Below are positions 36,798 to 45,872 of a stretch of DNA of 64,000 bases, piece after piece. Below the pieces are notes generated by a model. That model was not told the origin of the DNA. It saw nothing but the letters and a program-made list of their open reading frames with translations, and searched no databases. The translations under genes and the position numbers were made by a program. The first letter of the stretch is position 1. Every line of letters starts with the position of its first letter. Source of the DNA: Allomeiothermus silvanus DSM 9946 (GTDB lineage Bacteria > Deinococcota > Deinococci > Deinococcales > Thermaceae); assembly GCF_000092125.1 (NCBI RefSeq), contig NC_014213.1, forward strand, positions 186,001 through 250,000, in the 5' to 3' direction.

Positions 36798-37544
36798 TCA
36801 GCCCTCGGCCTTCCGGCGGCGCTTGTGCTCGTACATGCGGGCATCGGCCAGCGCCAGCAGGGCCGGGCCCTGGCCCTCTTCGGCCCAGGCCACCCCCAGG
36901 CTCACGGCGAACCCCTGCAGGGTGCGCTGGAGCGCGGGCAGAGCTTCCCGGCTCAAGATCACGGCGAACTCGTCCCCGGCCAGGCGGTAGGCCTTCAGGC
37001 CCGCCGCCTGCAGGGCGCGGGCCAGCGCGATGAGCAGGCGGTCCCCCGCCAGGTGGCCCTGGGTGTCGTTGACCTGCTTGAGGTTGTCCAGGTCCAACAG
37101 GGCCAGTCCCCACCCCTCGGGGAGGCCCTGGGCCATCCGGCGCTCAAAGGCCCGGCGGTTTCCCAATCCGGTGAGCCAGTCGTAGCGGGCCTGGCGCTCG
37201 AGCTCCTGGCGGTACCCCGCCCCCTTGAGGGCCGACAGCAGGTAGTCCAGGTACAGCGCCGCCAGGCGCAGCTCGGTGGGGTCTTCGATCCTGGGGTGCT
37301 CCAGGCGCAGGTAGAGGGGCTCTGGGGGACCGGGAAAGTAAGCCCCGTAGCCCCCGGGAACCCGCCCGCGCCCCGGAAGCCCCCGCGCCGCCTCGGGGGG
37401 GAGCACCTCCAGCCGCCCCCCCTCGAACACCCACTCCACCCCCCGCTGGGCGTGCGCGAGTACCTCGGCGAAGGCCAGGCTGCCGTAGCCCACCACCGTT
37501 TCGTGGAGCAGCAGCAGCCGCAGCAGCAGGGGCTCGGGGTTCAC
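36798..37544 (-). CDS. GGDEF-domain protein (AGDEF variant)
   Basis: 248 residues. Residues 1-110 have no recognisable domain; about 118-245 is a GGDEF domain: YDWLTGLGNRRAFERRM, LALLDLDNLKQVNDTQGHLAGDRLL and YRLAGDEFAVIL, where GGDEF reads AGDEF, a change tolerated in some active cyclases. No RxxD inhibitory site. Start is a GTG overlapping the AhpD-like stop (GTGA), so the two are co-translated. Probable diguanylate cyclase. Confidence 0.8.
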   Translation of the reverse strand: MNPEPLLLRLLLLHETVVGYGSLAFAEVLAHAQRGVEWVFEGGRLEVLPPEAARGLPGRGRVPGGYGAYFPGPPEPLYLRLEHPRIEDPTELRLAALYLDYLLSALKGAGYRQELERQARYDWLTGLGNRRAFERRMAQGLPEGWGLALLDLDNLKQVNDTQGHLAGDRLLIALARALQAAGLKAYRLAGDEFAVILSREALPALQRTLQGFAVSLGVAWAEEGQGPALLALADARMYEHKRRRKAEG

Positions 37545-38023
37545 AGGGGATCGGTGGGTATCTCCAGCAGGTCGGTCCAGGTGTTGATCAGGGCGAATAG
37601 CCCCACCACCGCTACCGCCTCCTGCACCTCGGCCTCGCCCAGCCCGGCCTGGCGCAACCGCTCCACCTGATCCGGGCTGGGCGCAACCGCCGCCTCGTGG
37701 GCGAAGGCCAAGAGGGCCTGCACCCTGCCCGGCAACCCCGGCGGCACCTCACCCCGGTGCAGCGACTCCAGGAGGTAAGCCTCGGTGCCCTGCACCATCA
37801 GGGCGTGCAGGTGTACCTCGGCGGCGTAGCGAGATCCCCTGGCCCGCGAGATGAGCACCCCCATCATCTCCTTGACCGTGCGGGGCAACGCCCCCCGCAG
37901 CACCACGTGGCGGAAGGCCTTCCACAAAGCGGTCTGCAGCTCTGCGCTCTGGGCCCGGGCAAAGACGTTGGGCACCAGGCCGAATCCCAGCTCCTCAGTG
38001 ATCTCCTGCGCTACGTTTTCCAT
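37541..38023 (-). CDS. AhpD-like / carboxymuconolactone decarboxylase family protein lacking the CxxC
   Basis: 160 residues from the ATG at 38021-38023, chosen for AAGGAG six bases upstream. All-helical AhpD-like fold with GVLISRARGSRYAAEVHLHAL (about 55-75). In alkylhydroperoxidases this reads xCxYCxxxH; here both cysteines are replaced (S and A) while the His remains. A peroxidase role is therefore doubtful. Co-translated with the GGDEF gene, suggesting a link with c-di-GMP signalling. The second ISAs1-type element sits 69 bp upstream. Confidence 0.75.
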   Translation of the reverse strand: MENVAQEITEELGFGLVPNVFARAQSAELQTALWKAFRHVVLRGALPRTVKEMMGVLISRARGSRYAAEVHLHALMVQGTEAYLLESLHRGEVPPGLPGRVQALLAFAHEAAVAPSPDQVERLRQAGLGEAEVQEAVAVVGLFALINTWTDLLEIPTDPL

Positions 38024-38092
38024 CGGCGGCTCCTTACCTAGAGGGTATCCCAAAACGCACCCCGCGGCTGTTCATGAGCGGACCCTCGAGGG

Positions 38093-39236
38093 CAGACTTG
38101 ACCGCTATGCCGCATAGAGCCCCAGGAAGCGCAGGGCGGAGAGGGGGTTGAAGGAGAAGATTTCTAGGGCTGCCTTCTTCTCCCTCACCCCCTCTCGGTG
38201 AAGCATGGAGACCAGGAAGGCCCGCAGCACCGCTAGCACCCACGCCCCCACCCCCCGCACCTGACAGGCATCCTCCCCAAAGCACACGTCCCGCACCCAA
38301 AACGATCGGTTCTCCACCTCCCATCGGGAAAGCAACAGGCTCCCCAGCCGCTTTGCGTCCGCTACCTCCGGCCCCAGGCTGGTGAGGGCGTAGCTCACCG
38401 TCCGCCGCACCTCCCCCGTCCCCTTGTGCCTCACCTCCCGCCAAAGCCGCACCACCTGCCTGGCCCCAGGGAAGGCCCGCACCTCTTCCGGCAGGTAGGG
38501 GGAAGCCCAAACCCGGTAGGTCCACACCTCCCCGTCCCGCACCCCACTCCAGGTCGCCTCCGTCTCCCCGGGAAGACGCCTTCCCGCCATCCCCTTGAAC
38601 ACCTCCAGGGCCCAGGACAAAAGCTCCTCCTGGTTCCCCTTCAGGACCAAGAGATAGTCCCCCCTTTTTTCCGCACCCGGGCCGCCACCTCAGGGTACAG
38701 GTACCCCGCGTCCCCCACCACCACCTTGCCCTCCAGCTCCCTCGCTTCCAAACGGTCCAGAAGCTCCAGGAAGGCCTTCTCCTCCCTCCCTTCCGCCCGG
38801 GCCTGGGCCAGGGTGGTATGGAGGTGCAGGGCCAGGACCTCCACCAGCTTGACCTGGGGGCTTTTCCCCTTGCCGCTTCCCCGCAGGTGCTTCCCGTCCA
38901 CCACCAGGACCTCCCCAAGGTCGGCTTCGGGGAAGACCTGGCCAAGGGCCGCCTGGAGCTTCTCAGGATCCAGGCGGTGAAGGAGAAGGGTGATGGCGGT
39001 GTGGCCTGGGGCCTTGCGCAGGCCCAGGTGGGGCAAGAGGTGGGGGTTGGCGCGGGCAAAGCGTTCCACGCCGCGCAGGGAGTCCACGCGGCTCAGGAAG
39101 GCCACCAGGATGAGGGCCAGAAGGCCCCACAGGGGGTACCGCCGGTTGTGGGCCCGGGGGTCCGGGACCTGAGATAGCGCCTGGCGCAGAGTCATGATCT
39201 TTCTCTACCCCAAGGGCTGTATATCGGTCAAGTCTG
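38093..39236 (-). mobile_element. ISAs1-family insertion sequence B
   Basis: 1144 bp with perfect 12-bp inverted repeats CAGACTTGACCG and a 10-bp target duplication CCCTCGAGGG (38083-38092 and 39237-39246) that is itself a palindrome. Different in sequence from element A, but like it the ends start with CAG. It fell between the divergent AhpD-like and HD-GYP genes. Confidence 0.93.
38105..39195 (-). CDS. ISAs1-family transposase in two frames joined by a -1 shift
   Basis: Frame 1 (39195 to 38641 on the complement) encodes LSQVPDPRAHNRRYPLWGLL, APGHTAITLLLHRLDPE, LVVDGKHLRGSGKGK and VVVGDAGYLYPEVAARVRKKG. At a run of A6G6 (38670-38659) the -1 frame takes over: DYLLVLKGNQEELLSWA, RRTVSYALTSLGPE, LLLSRWEVENRSFWVRD. 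Joined, they make about 363 residues, normal for the family. The break lies at the same protein position (KKGG before xYL) as in the other element although the two proteins differ widely. Confidence 0.85.
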
Positions 39237-39282
39237 CCCTCGAGGGCTGGAAGTGGTCTATAGTGGTGGGATAAGGGGTAAG

Positions 39283-42200
39283 ATGACGCTCGGCACGCTG
39301 GAGAGAATTCTAAGCAACCTGAGCCGCTCCCTGGCGCCGGACGGGGATCCCGAGACCCTGGCCCAGCAGGGCCTCCTGGCCCTCGCTGAGGCGCTGGGGG
39401 CCCGGGGGGCCTGGCTGCGGTTGCGTGAGAATGGGCTGGCCTTGCGCGCTGCGGTGGGCGTGGAGCCGCCAGAGGAGGCCCGCCTCACTCCCTGGGAGGC
39501 CGAAGCCCTGAGCCTCGGGCGGGTGCTGGCTTACCGTCTGCCCGAAGAGGCCACCGGTCCGGCCAGCCAGCGCTGGGCCGAACTCGGCTACCGGGGGCTG
39601 ATGCTGGCCCCCCTGCGGGGCGAGGGGGGGCTGCTGGGCACGCTGGCGCTGCTCTTCGCCGAAGCGCCGCCCCCCGGTGCGGCGGCAGCCCTCGAGGAGG
39701 TGCTGCCCCTGTTCGGCCTGATCCTCCAGCGCGCCCGCGCCGAAGCCGAGCTGGCCCGCCGCCAGGCCCTCTTGGAGGCCCTGCACCGCCTGGACCGGGC
39801 CATGCTGGAGGGCAAACGCTTGGTCGAGGTCGCCCAGATCGGGGTGGAGGCGGCCCGGGAACTCCTGGGGGCGCGAGCGGCCACGGTCTCCTTGGTAGAG
39901 GGGGACCAGCGCCGCCTGGTAGCCGCAGTGGGGGAGGCGGTCGAGCCCCTGGTGGGCCAGAGTGCGTCGCTGGAAGAAGGCCCCCACGCCCAAGCCCTGA
40001 AGGGCGGGGAGCCAGTGCTGCTGCGGGAAATTCCCGCCGAAGGGGTGCCCCGCTGGCTGTTGGGGCTGGCCCCGCTGGGCAACCTGCTGGTGCTCCCCCT
40101 CAAGCCGGACGGCACCACGGTGGGGTTTCTGGGAGTGTATGGCCTGAGCGACCCCTCCGCGGGGCTCGGTTTGGCCCGGGCGTTCGCCGCCCAGCTCTCC
40201 TTGGCCCTGCTGCGCGAGCAGGACCAGGAAGCCCTGCAGCAGCGCGCCAAGGAGCAAGAGGTGCTCTTGCGGGCCCTCCAGACCTTAGGAGACCTGGAAA
40301 ACCCCGAGGAGGTGGCCCGGCTGCTGGTAGAGCTGGCCCCGGAGCTGATCGAGGCCGAATGGGCGGCGGTGCTGCTCTTGGAGCAGGGGGTGCTGCGGGT
40401 GGCCGCAGCCAGCCTGGAGGCTGCCGAAAGCATCGGCCAGCGGCTGCCCTCCGGCCAGGGGGTCTCCTGGGTGGCCTTGCGCGAGGGGACCCAGGTGGTG
40501 GCGGATGCCGCGCAAGACCTACGGATCTACGTCACCCCGGGGAGCCAGATCCGGCCGAGAGGAAGCGCGGTCGTCACCCCCCTTCTAGGCCCCTATGGAG
40601 AGGCGCTGGGGGTGTTGGTGGTGGGCCGGGCCGCCCCTGCCTACACCCCCCAGGAGGCCCGGCTGGCGGAGGCCTTGGCCCAGGCCGGCGCTACCGCCCT
40701 CGAGCGCGCTCAGCACGCCCTGGAAGCCCGCTTGCTGCTCCAGGGGGCCCTGCTGGCCGCGCAGGACCAAGGCCCCGAGGAACTGGCCCAGGGCTTCGCC
40801 CGGCTGTTGGCACAGGTCGGCGGGGGGAGGGCGGCGGTCTGGGCTCACCCCGAAGGAAAGCGGCCCTGGCGGCTATTGGGCATGAGCGGGTTGGGCGACG
40901 AGATTGAGCCCTTCCGCCAAGCCCGCTTCGACCCCGAAAACGAGGGCCTGGCCAGGTGGGTTCAGGCCCATCAACAGGTCCTAGCGGTGGAGGACCTCAC
41001 GAGGCCGCCCCTCCCGCTGGGCCCGATTGAGTCGGCGGGTTCCCAGACCTACGGGGTGCAGAGCATTCTCGTGGCCCCGGTGGGGCGCTTCGGGGTGGCC
41101 TACGCCGAGCCCGGGGGCCGGGGCAAGGCCTTCGCCCCCTACGAGGTGGCCCTGGCGGAGCGGCTTTGTGGGATGCTGGCGGGGGCCCTCGAGCGCCACC
41201 GCCTGGCCGCTGCCGAGCGCCGGGTGCGCCAGGCGCTGGAGCGGCTGGCCCGGGTGCCCCCCGGCGACCTGGAGGCGCTGGTGCGGGCCTTGGGGGAGAG
41301 CCTGGAGGTGCGCTGGGCTTTTCTGGACCGGCTCCTCACGCCGGAAAAGGCCCTGGCGGTGGCGGTCTACGGGGGGGAACCCTTCGAGTACGCCCTCCGG
41401 GGCACCCCCTGCGACGACGTGTTCGCCGGAAAGTTCTGCGAGTACCGCCAGGGGGTCATGACCTACTTCCCGGAGGACCGCCTGGCCGCGGAGATGGGGG
41501 CCGAGGCCTATCTAGGAGTTCCTTTGCGGGGGGAAGGAGAGCGGGTGGTGGGCATCCTGGTGGCCATGCACGACGCCCCTTTGCCCGAGGGGGAGGAGGC
41601 CTTGCGGCGCGAGATCCTGCTGGCCTACGCCCAGCGGGCCGCGCTGGAGCTGGCCCAGCAGGAAAACCAGGCCCGGCTCGAGGCCATCGCCCGGGTCCAC
41701 CACCTGCTGCGCCCGGCCCGCACTCCCCAGGAAGTGCTGCAGGCGGCGGCGTTGGCCGCGCTCCAGGAGACCCGGGCCAGTACCTCGCTGATCTCGCTCT
41801 ACCGTGAAGAGGGGGACTATCTGGAGGTGGTCGCTACGGCGGGCTATCTGGCCGAGGCCGCCCGGGGGCGGCGCATGGGGCGAGGGGTAGGGCTGGCCTG
41901 GCGGGTGCTGGAAGGGGGTGAGCCGCTGTACCTGGAGGATGCCTCGCAAGCTCCGGAGGCCCTCTTCTTCTCCGGGCGGCGGGACCGGGTGGCGTACCTG
42001 GGCGTGCCCCTGCGCAACGCTGAGGGACAGGTGCTGGGGGTGCTCTCCGCCGACACCGCCGAGCGGGGCGGGGGGCTATTCCCCGAGGATCGCCATTTCC
42101 TCATCGCCCTAGCCGAAGCCACCGGGGCCGCCCTGGCCCGGATGGAGGCGTTGCACCAGGCGCAGGAAGAGGCCGGGCGCTTCCGGTCCTTGGCCGAACT

Positions 42201-43284
42201 CTCGGCCCGTCTGGAGGAGCTGGAAAGTCCCGAAGAGATCCTGGGGGAAGCTCTGGAAGCCCTCCACCGCATCAGCGGGTTCCAGGTGGCCTGCTTCCAC
42301 CAGGCCGCTCCCGAAGGCCTGCGGCTGCTGATGGTGGCCGGGGATCCTCCCGAGGCCTGGCTCCACCAGGCCCGGCGGGAGGTTTGGCCCGCTGGCCGGG
42401 GGCTGCGGGGCCAGACCTTGCTCACCGGGCAGGCTCTTTACGCCCCTTCCTACCCCGACCACCCCCAGGCCCTGCCCGAGCACGTCGCTGCGGGCCTCAA
42501 ATGTGCCGCCTACATGCCGGTGCAAGTCGCAGGCCAGATCCTGGGGGTGCTGAGCCTGCTGGACTTCCGCCAGACCTATCTTGACAATCCCCTTCCCCTG
42601 CTGGAGTTCGCTGCTCGCCGCCTGGCCAATGCCTTGGAAAAGGCCGAGAGCTTGCAACAGCTTCGTCAGGCCCGTGAGGAAGCCCTCAAGGGGCTGGGGG
42701 TGGCGCTGGAGTACCGCGACCTCGAGACCGCCGGCCACACCGAGCGGGTCACCCAGCTGGCCCTGAGGTTGGCGGAAGGATTGGGGCTCGCCGAACCCGC
42801 CCTCACCCACCTGTGCTGGGGAGCCTATTTGCACGACCTGAGCAAGCTGGCCATTCCCGACGCCATCCTCAAGAAGCCCGGCAAGCTCGAGCCCGAGGAG
42901 TGGGAGCGCATGAAGGCCCACACCACCTTGGGCGAGGAGATGGCCCGGCGGCTGGGCTTCCTTCCCCAGGCCACGCTGCAGGTCATCCGCCACCACCACG
43001 AGCGCTGGGACGGCTCGGGCTACCCCGATGGCCTGGCAGGCGAAGCCATCCCCCTGCTGGCCCGCGTCTTCGCCCTGGCCGACGTATACGACGCCCTCAC
43101 CTCCGAGCGGCCTTACAAGCGGGCCTGGAGCCACGAGGAGGCCCTGGCCGAGATCCGGCGCCAGGCCGGGCGGCACTTCGACCCGGAGCTGGCCCGAATC
43201 TTCCTCCAGCAGCAGGAGGTACGCCGTGAAGTGCTGCCCCAAATTTGGACCACCCCAAGAGAGAGACCGAGGGGTGTAGCCTGA
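39283..43284 (+). CDS. Multi-GAF HD-GYP c-di-GMP phosphodiesterase, C-terminus altered by IS3
   Basis: 1333 residues from the ATG at 39283 (AAGGGG upstream). About seven GAF-like modules (roughly 20-150, 165-310, 325-480, 490-640, 650-800, 810-970, 985-1130) precede an HD-GYP domain (about 1145-1325): GVALEYRDLETAGHTERV, LHDLSK (about 1183-1188), HHERWDGSGYPDGL (about 1238-1251) and FALADVYDALTSERPYKRAW, all catalytic residues present. No membrane segment. The last residues, from REVLPQIW onward, come from the IS3 end: without the IS the protein ends two residues after QQEVR (RG and stop). The change follows the domain, so function should survive. Confidence 0.92.
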   Translation: MTLGTLERILSNLSRSLAPDGDPETLAQQGLLALAEALGARGAWLRLRENGLALRAAVGVEPPEEARLTPWEAEALSLGRVLAYRLPEEATGPASQRWAELGYRGLMLAPLRGEGGLLGTLALLFAEAPPPGAAAALEEVLPLFGLILQRARAEAELARRQALLEALHRLDRAMLEGKRLVEVAQIGVEAARELLGARAATVSLVEGDQRRLVAAVGEAVEPLVGQSASLEEGPHAQALKGGEPVLLREIPAEGVPRWLLGLAPLGNLLVLPLKPDGTTVGFLGVYGLSDPSAGLGLARAFAAQLSLALLREQDQEALQQRAKEQEVLLRALQTLGDLENPEEVARLLVELAPELIEAEWAAVLLLEQGVLRVAAASLEAAESIGQRLPSGQGVSWVALREGTQVVADAAQDLRIYVTPGSQIRPRGSAVVTPLLGPYGEALGVLVVGRAAPAYTPQEARLAEALAQAGATALERAQHALEARLLLQGALLAAQDQGPEELAQGFARLLAQVGGGRAAVWAHPEGKRPWRLLGMSGLGDEIEPFRQARFDPENEGLARWVQAHQQVLAVEDLTRPPLPLGPIESAGSQTYGVQSILVAPVGRFGVAYAEPGGRGKAFAPYEVALAERLCGMLAGALERHRLAAAERRVRQALERLARVPPGDLEALVRALGESLEVRWAFLDRLLTPEKALAVAVYGGEPFEYALRGTPCDDVFAGKFCEYRQGVMTYFPEDRLAAEMGAEAYLGVPLRGEGERVVGILVAMHDAPLPEGEEALRREILLAYAQRAALELAQQENQARLEAIARVHHLLRPARTPQEVLQAAALAALQETRASTSLISLYREEGDYLEVVATAGYLAEAARGRRMGRGVGLAWRVLEGGEPLYLEDASQAPEALFFSGRRDRVAYLGVPLRNAEGQVLGVLSADTAERGGGLFPEDRHFLIALAEATGAALARMEALHQAQEEAGRFRSLAELSARLEELESPEEILGEALEALHRISGFQVACFHQAAPEGLRLLMVAGDPPEAWLHQARREVWPAGRGLRGQTLLTGQALYAPSYPDHPQALPEHVAAGLKCAAYMPVQVAGQILGVLSLLDFRQTYLDNPLPLLEFAARRLANALEKAESLQQLRQAREEALKGLGVALEYRDLETAGHTERVTQLALRLAEGLGLAEPALTHLCWGAYLHDLSKLAIPDAILKKPGKLEPEEWERMKAHTTLGEEMARRLGFLPQATLQVIRHHHERWDGSGYPDGLAGEAIPLLARVFALADVYDALTSERPYKRAWSHEEALAEIRRQAGRHFDPELARIFLQQQEVRREVLPQIWTTPRERPRGVA

Positions 43285-43296
43285 AGGGGTAGCGAG

Positions 43297-43584
43297 ATGC
43301 GCAGGTGGTCAGCGAAGGAAAAGGTAAAAATTGTGTTGGAGGTCTTGTCGGGTCAAAGGACCGTGGCCGAAGCCTGCCGAGCTCACGAGGTCGCAGAGTC
43401 CGTGCTCTACAGGTGGCAACGGGCGTTCTTGGATAACGCCCATGCCGCCTTCTCCCATAGCTGCGCAGAACAAGAGGCCCGCGTCCGCGAACTGGAACGC
43501 TTGGTCGGCCAGATGGCCCTGGAGCTGGAGGTCCTAAAAAAAGCCTCGGGACTCTACCGGCAAAGGAAAGGCGGGAGCTGGTGA
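43297..43584 (+). CDS. IS3-family transposase OrfA (copy 2)
   Basis: 95 residues, identical to copy 1: HTH (WSAKEKVKIV to LYRWQ) then coiled coil. The A7G slippery run is at 43536-43543; the -1 frame is open from there into orfB, so the OrfAB fusion can be made. The stop overlaps the orfB start. Confidence 0.94.
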   Translation: MRRWSAKEKVKIVLEVLSGQRTVAEACRAHEVAESVLYRWQRAFLDNAHAAFSHSCAEQEARVRELERLVGQMALELEVLKKASGLYRQRKGGSW

Positions 43585-44420
43585 TGGCCCTCAAGGAGGC
43601 CTATCCCCTCCGCCTGCTGTGCCGGGCCCTTGGGGTGCCCCGGAGCACCCTCTACTACCGGTCTAAGGGTCCCAATCCCGAGGAGGCGGTCCTCCGAGGC
43701 CGCTTGCGGGAGCTGGCGGGGGCCTGGCCCCGGTATGGATACCGGCGCCTCGCCGCTCTCTTGCGGGGGGAGGGCTTCGGGGTGGGGGAGAAGCGGGTGC
43801 GCTCCCTGATGCGGAGGGAAGGCCTGCTCCTTACCCGGAAGCCCCTCAAGCCCAGGACCACTCTCCCGGAAGAGCTTCTCCCGGAGGGGGTGCCCAACCT
43901 TCTGCTGGGGCTTGAGGTGACCGGCTTCCACCAGGTGTGGGTGGCGGACCTGAGCTACGTGGTCCTGGGGGAGGGGGTGGCCTACCTGGCGGTGGTGATG
44001 GACCTCCACACCCGCAAGATCCTGGGGGTGGCCCTGGGGCCGAGGCTGTCCCAGGGGCTTGCTCTTGCGGCGCTGGAGATGGCCCTTAGGGAGGGATGCC
44101 CCGAGGTGCACCATTCGGACCGGGGGGTGCAGTACACCTCCAGGGCCTATGTGGAGCGGCTTTTGGGGCTAGGGGTGAGGCTGAGCTACGCGGGGACGGG
44201 GAGGCCCTGGGAGAACGGGCACGCGGAGCGGCTGATCCGGACCGTCAAGGAGGAGTGGGTGGACCTGCGGGAGTACCGGACTCTGGAGGAGGCGCGGGCG
44301 TCGGTGGAGGCGTTCGTCTTTGAGGTGTACAACCGCAAGCGTCCGCACTCGGCCTTGGGGTACCTGACGCCTGAAGCTTTTGTGGACAGCCTGTTGAAAG
44401 GGGGTGGGAGCCCTGACTAA
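43581..44420 (+). CDS. IS3-family transposase OrfB, DDE integrase core (copy 2)
   Basis: 279 residues, identical to copy 1, with the integrase triad in WVADLSYV, HSDRGVQYTS and GRPWENGHAERL. Read as part of OrfAB after frameshifting. Intact. Confidence 0.94.
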   Translation: MMALKEAYPLRLLCRALGVPRSTLYYRSKGPNPEEAVLRGRLRELAGAWPRYGYRRLAALLRGEGFGVGEKRVRSLMRREGLLLTRKPLKPRTTLPEELLPEGVPNLLLGLEVTGFHQVWVADLSYVVLGEGVAYLAVVMDLHTRKILGVALGPRLSQGLALAALEMALREGCPEVHHSDRGVQYTSRAYVERLLGLGVRLSYAGTGRPWENGHAERLIRTVKEEWVDLREYRTLEEARASVEAFVFEVYNRKRPHSALGYLTPEAFVDSLLKGGGSPD

Positions 44421-44462
44421 ACTGACCGGTGAGGTGGTGCAAATTTAGGGGCGCAGTACACC

Positions 44463-45734
44463 GTGGATGACGAAGTCCCCGCGGTAGCGGCTAGCCACTG
44501 GAAGCGCCTATGGATACCCACCGTACTGGCTTTGGCCGCCTATCTGGTGCTGTTTAAGCAGGGGGCTCCGGAGCGGGTGACCTCGGTGCTGCTGGGCGGG
44601 GTACCGGCGGCGCTGGGCCTGGCCCTGGGGCGCCGCACGGGCGGGCTGATGGGGCTTTTGGCCTTCGTCCTCGATAGCGCCGTGGACGTGGGGTTTCGCG
44701 GGTTGAGACTGGACAGCACCCACCTCTTCCTCCTCCTGGCGTACACCGGCATCGGCCTGGGCAGCGGGTGGGTAGGGGAGAGCTTGCGGCTGCGGGAGCG
44801 CTCGCTGGGCCTGCTTTACCGGGCTTCGCGGGAACTCTCGCGCCAGCCGGACGAGGAATCGGTGCTGCGGGTGCTGCCCCAGATGGTGTATGAGCTGTTT
44901 GCCACTTCCCCGGTGGGCGAAGCGGTGGGGGTGCTGCGGCCGGAAGCGGGGGGCTACCGGGGGCTGTACTGGGCCGGTCAGGCCCTTCCCAGTAGCCTGG
45001 ACTCGCTGGCCGGGCGGGCCTGCCAGGAGGGGCCGCAGTGGGTGCGCGCTCCCCTTTCGGGTTACCCCTTCCGATCGGCCATGGCCTTTCCTCTGTGGGT
45101 GGAGGGGGAGTGCGCGGGGGTGCTGTGCGTGCTCTCGCGGCGTTCTTTGCCGGGGGAGCTTTTCCCGCTGCTGCGGAGCTTCTGCGAACTGGCCAGCGAG
45201 GTGATGGGCCGCCGCCGGGCCTTACGGCGGCTATCCGAAGCCGCCTATACCGACCCCCTCACCGGGCTGCGCTCGAGGCGGTCCTTCGAGGAACGCCTGG
45301 CGGAGGAGTGGGCCCGCTCCCGGCGGGAGGGTGTCCCCTTAGGCCTGGTGCTCCTGGACATGAACGGCTTCAAAGCGGTCAATGACCAGATCGGCCACGC
45401 CGAGGGGGATGCCCTGTTGCAAGCGGTCGCCCAGGCCCTGAAGGGGGCCAGCCGCTCCAGCGACCTGCTGTTCCGCTGGGCGGGGGATGAGTTCGCGGTA
45501 CTGTTGCCCGCTACCGCCACCGAAGGGGCCCGCCAGGCGGGGGAACGCTATGCCCAGGCCATCGCCGCTCTTTCCCCCTGGAAGGGCCAGCAAGTCTCCG
45601 CGGCCTTCGGCTACGCCAGCAGCCAGGAGGGCGGGCAGGGCCCCGAGGAACTCTTCGACGCCGCGGATCGCAGGCTTTACGGGGTCAAAGGGACCGGCCT
45701 GAGCCGCTCAGGAGCGCTCGAGCCCGGCGCGTAG
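44463..45734 (+). CDS. Membrane-anchored GAF-GGDEF diguanylate cyclase
   Basis: 423 residues. About three hydrophobic segments (residues 15-105), a GAF-like region (about 115-245) and a GGDEF domain (about 255-410): YTDPLTGLRSRRSFEERL, LVLLDMNGFKAVNDQIGH and RSSDLLFRWAGDEFAVLLP. The motif reads AGDEF, and an RxxD inhibitory site (RSSD) lies exactly five residues before it. Start is the GTG at 44463, originally served by AGGAGGT five bases upstream inside the HD-GYP gene. IS3 copy 2 now separates them, so translation is probably weakened. It pairs a cyclase with a phosphodiesterase in one former operon. Confidence 0.88.
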   Translation: MDDEVPAVAASHWKRLWIPTVLALAAYLVLFKQGAPERVTSVLLGGVPAALGLALGRRTGGLMGLLAFVLDSAVDVGFRGLRLDSTHLFLLLAYTGIGLGSGWVGESLRLRERSLGLLYRASRELSRQPDEESVLRVLPQMVYELFATSPVGEAVGVLRPEAGGYRGLYWAGQALPSSLDSLAGRACQEGPQWVRAPLSGYPFRSAMAFPLWVEGECAGVLCVLSRRSLPGELFPLLRSFCELASEVMGRRRALRRLSEAAYTDPLTGLRSRRSFEERLAEEWARSRREGVPLGLVLLDMNGFKAVNDQIGHAEGDALLQAVAQALKGASRSSDLLFRWAGDEFAVLLPATATEGARQAGERYAQAIAALSPWKGQQVSAAFGYASSQEGGQGPEELFDAADRRLYGVKGTGLSRSGALEPGA

Positions 45735-45735
45735 G

Positions 45736-45840
45736 TTATGCGGCGTTGGCCTTCTTGCTGCTGTCGGGGTTGAATGATCCCGCGGCTGGCCGGGGGGCGA
45801 AGGTGCCCGCGGGTAACGCGGCACCCAGCGCTATGGTCAT
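45736..45840 (-). other. Possible remnant of a small secreted protein gene
   Basis: On the complement an ATG at 45838-45840 opens 34 residues starting MTIALGAALPAGTFAP, a signal-peptide-like stretch. Just upstream, GGAGGA and an ATG open MNKRWR before a stop in another frame; joined by a shift they would make a normal secretion signal. Too short to identify; could be chance. IS701-like copy B starts 32 bases away. Confidence 0.2.
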
Positions 45841-45872
45841 CAGCGCCAGCGTTTATTCATCGCTCTCCTCCA

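Larger units (their letters stand above)
43227..44460 (+). mobile_element. IS3-family insertion sequence, copy 2
   Basis: 1234 bp, same ends and same transposase proteins as the copy at 887-2120 but opposite orientation. A 3-bp duplication CCG flanks it (43224-43226 and 44461-44463). It landed exactly between the ribosome binding site (AGGAGGT at 43215-43221) and the GTG start of the downstream diguanylate cyclase gene. Confidence 0.95.
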
